Origin: Blautia sp.
Lineage (GTDB): Bacteria > Bacillota > Clostridia > Lachnospirales > Lachnospiraceae
Direction of reading: 5' to 3'
Assembly: GCA_017515945.1 (NCBI GenBank)
Contig: JAFWDX010000045.1
Span: 1-5,951 of the forward strand
Length of the DNA stretch: 5,951 bases
In this document: positions 4,972 through 5,951 of the stretch, one piece after another
Numbering within the stretch: the first letter of the stretch is position 1
Layout: every line of letters begins with the position of its first letter
Program-made: the position numbers and the translations under genes
Notes under the pieces: model-generated
Told to the model about the DNA's origin: nothing
The model's database searches: none
The model's input: only the letters and a program-made list of their open reading frames with translations

Positions 4972-5951
4972 CTTGCGGTAAAGCTCAAATCCAATCTCCT
5001 TCAGGTTCTGAGGCAGCATCCTTACCCGCAGACGGATCTGCTCGCGGACCGGCTCCTCCAGTTCTTCATACGGAACCATTTCCGGCCGCGTGCGGCTGTC
5101 TTCATCGTATGGTCCCTGGTGCCATCCTTCCTGTGCCCTGTCAAGGATCCATCTGCGGTGATCCAGGTCCGCAAGCTCCTCCAGGACAGGTCCGTAAAGC
5201 TCCATGATCGCGTCCGCCGCGCCGGGCTGTACCGGACGCAGGCCATAACTGGTGTCATAACCCTGCAGGTATACGCCGATGAAGTAGATCTGTGAAACAT
5301 ACTGACCGCGGTACTCCTGGGGCAGTTCATTCCATGGTGCCATCTCCGGAAGCTGATTCAGGCGTTCGACCTCTTCTGCGCCGTTCTGGAGCTGGGCAGC
5401 CTCCTCCAATCTCTTCTCCCGCATGTTCTCATGCGCGATCTGTGCGTATTTTTCCACATAATCGCCCATCATCTGTTCAAAGGACAGGCGCTTGCGGAAA
5501 TCCATCACATCCAGGTGGATGTCCAGCTGTTCATCCACCGGCAGGCAGGAGGGCGTAAAACGGCTGACCTCCGAGAGCCTGCTCATGTCGAGGATAAACT
5601 CCAGCGACCTGGAACCATGCCTGTATTCCGAAACGGACAACAGCGCCGAAAGCATGCCGCGGGATATATTGACCAAACCGTGATCCGCGTCATAAATACC
5701 GGAGGTCTTGCGTACGATCTGTTCCCTCATGAGCATGGCTCTGCGGATAATATGGCTGCGGTCTGAGTCGGACACGGGGTTTGGCCCTTTTATGTTAAGG
5801 ATCCCCTGCAGCCGGCTGACAAAGTCCGTGCCCTTGATCGTCCTGAAGGCCAGCGCCTCTTCGTCATTGTGGGGCAGGAAACCGCGGAAGGAGAAAGCCG
5901 TCGCGCCGGCAAAGACAAAAACGGCGCCTTTGATCGCGTGATTCTTACCAC
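4966..5951 (-). CDS. RyR-domain protein, C-terminal part (5' end beyond the window)
   Basis: The minus-strand frame stays open from the right edge to a TGA at 4966, giving 327 visible residues. A GTG at 5775 could be misread as a start, but the coding-like sequence continues upstream of it (GKNHAIKGAVFVFAG..., then KGTDFVSRLQG and LNIKGPNP), so the gene is partial. Visible residues 263-323 match the RyR (ryanodine-receptor repeat) domain: HRRWILDRAQEGWHQG, then RPEMVPYEEL and a final LPQNLKEIGFELYR. The paired tryptophans, the GPYDED stretch and the VPY motif are characteristic. The N-terminal visible part, with a hydrophobic strand VFVFAG and FRTIKGTDFVSRLQG, resembles the end of a P-loop ATPase-like module in related bacterial proteins; the Walker motifs would lie outside the window. 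A charged helical stretch (about 158-200) may be a linker. Bacterial RyR domains have been linked to ligand sensing in defence or phage contexts, but no such neighbour is visible and the function is unknown. Confidence 0.8.
   Translation of the reverse strand, partial: GKNHAIKGAVFVFAGATAFSFRGFLPHNDEEALAFRTIKGTDFVSRLQGILNIKGPNPVSDSDRSHIIRRAMLMREQIVRKTSGIYDADHGLVNISRGMLSALLSVSEYRHGSRSLEFILDMSRLSEVSRFTPSCLPVDEQLDIHLDVMDFRKRLSFEQMMGDYVEKYAQIAHENMREKRLEEAAQLQNGAEEVERLNQLPEMAPWNELPQEYRGQYVSQIYFIGVYLQGYDTSYGLRPVQPGAADAIMELYGPVLEELADLDHRRWILDRAQEGWHQGPYDEDSRTRPEMVPYEELEEPVREQIRLRVRMLPQNLKEIGFELYRKA

Noticed and set aside
5773..5775. GTG at 5775 as the start of the RyR-domain protein
   Set aside because: The frame is open upstream to the window edge with protein-like sequence (VFVFAG, KGTDFVSRLQG), and no ribosome binding site precedes the GTG.

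Overview
The window looks like a chromosomal segment from a Clostridia-type Firmicute, most likely a moderately GC-rich member of the Lachnospiraceae. I infer this from strong AGGAGG-type ribosome binding sites, short intergenic regions with GGGGAC-GGTTC palindromes, and protein sequences typical of that group. No species can be named from sequence reading alone.

Layout, left to right. (1) A complete sodium:neurotransmitter-symporter (NSS/LeuT-fold) transporter on the + strand. (2) A 298-bp intergenic region holding a structured RNA-like element (copy A), a very long bidirectional terminator hairpin and a promoter for the next gene. (3) A phospho-sugar mutase (phosphoglucomutase/phosphomannomutase) on the + strand, split by an apparent one-base deletion near 2696-2703. 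(4) A 166-bp MITE-like element directly behind its stop codon. (5) A perfect 48-bp palindrome acting as the minus-strand terminator for a KDPG/KHG aldolase gene (eda), which runs leftwards; between them is a 63-bp relic of a second eda 3' end. (6) The eda leader, which carries copy B of the structured RNA element and is read from an extended -10 promoter. (7) A second MITE copy in the same orientation. (8) About 200 bp of non-coding DNA with two hairpins. (9) The C-terminal part of a RyR-domain protein on the minus strand, running off the right edge.

The genes are central carbohydrate metabolism (mutase, aldolase) and solute uptake; nothing shows that they form one pathway or operon. The main interest lies between genes. 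Elements A and B align over 107 nt without a gap (about 78% identical by hand count), with stems that change compatibly and loops that stay fixed, as expected of a cis-regulatory RNA. B is in the eda 5' leader and A lies between the transporter and the mutase. The two MITE copies have matching 15-bp terminal inverted repeats and each is flanked by a different perfect 8-bp target duplication, so both are insertion products.
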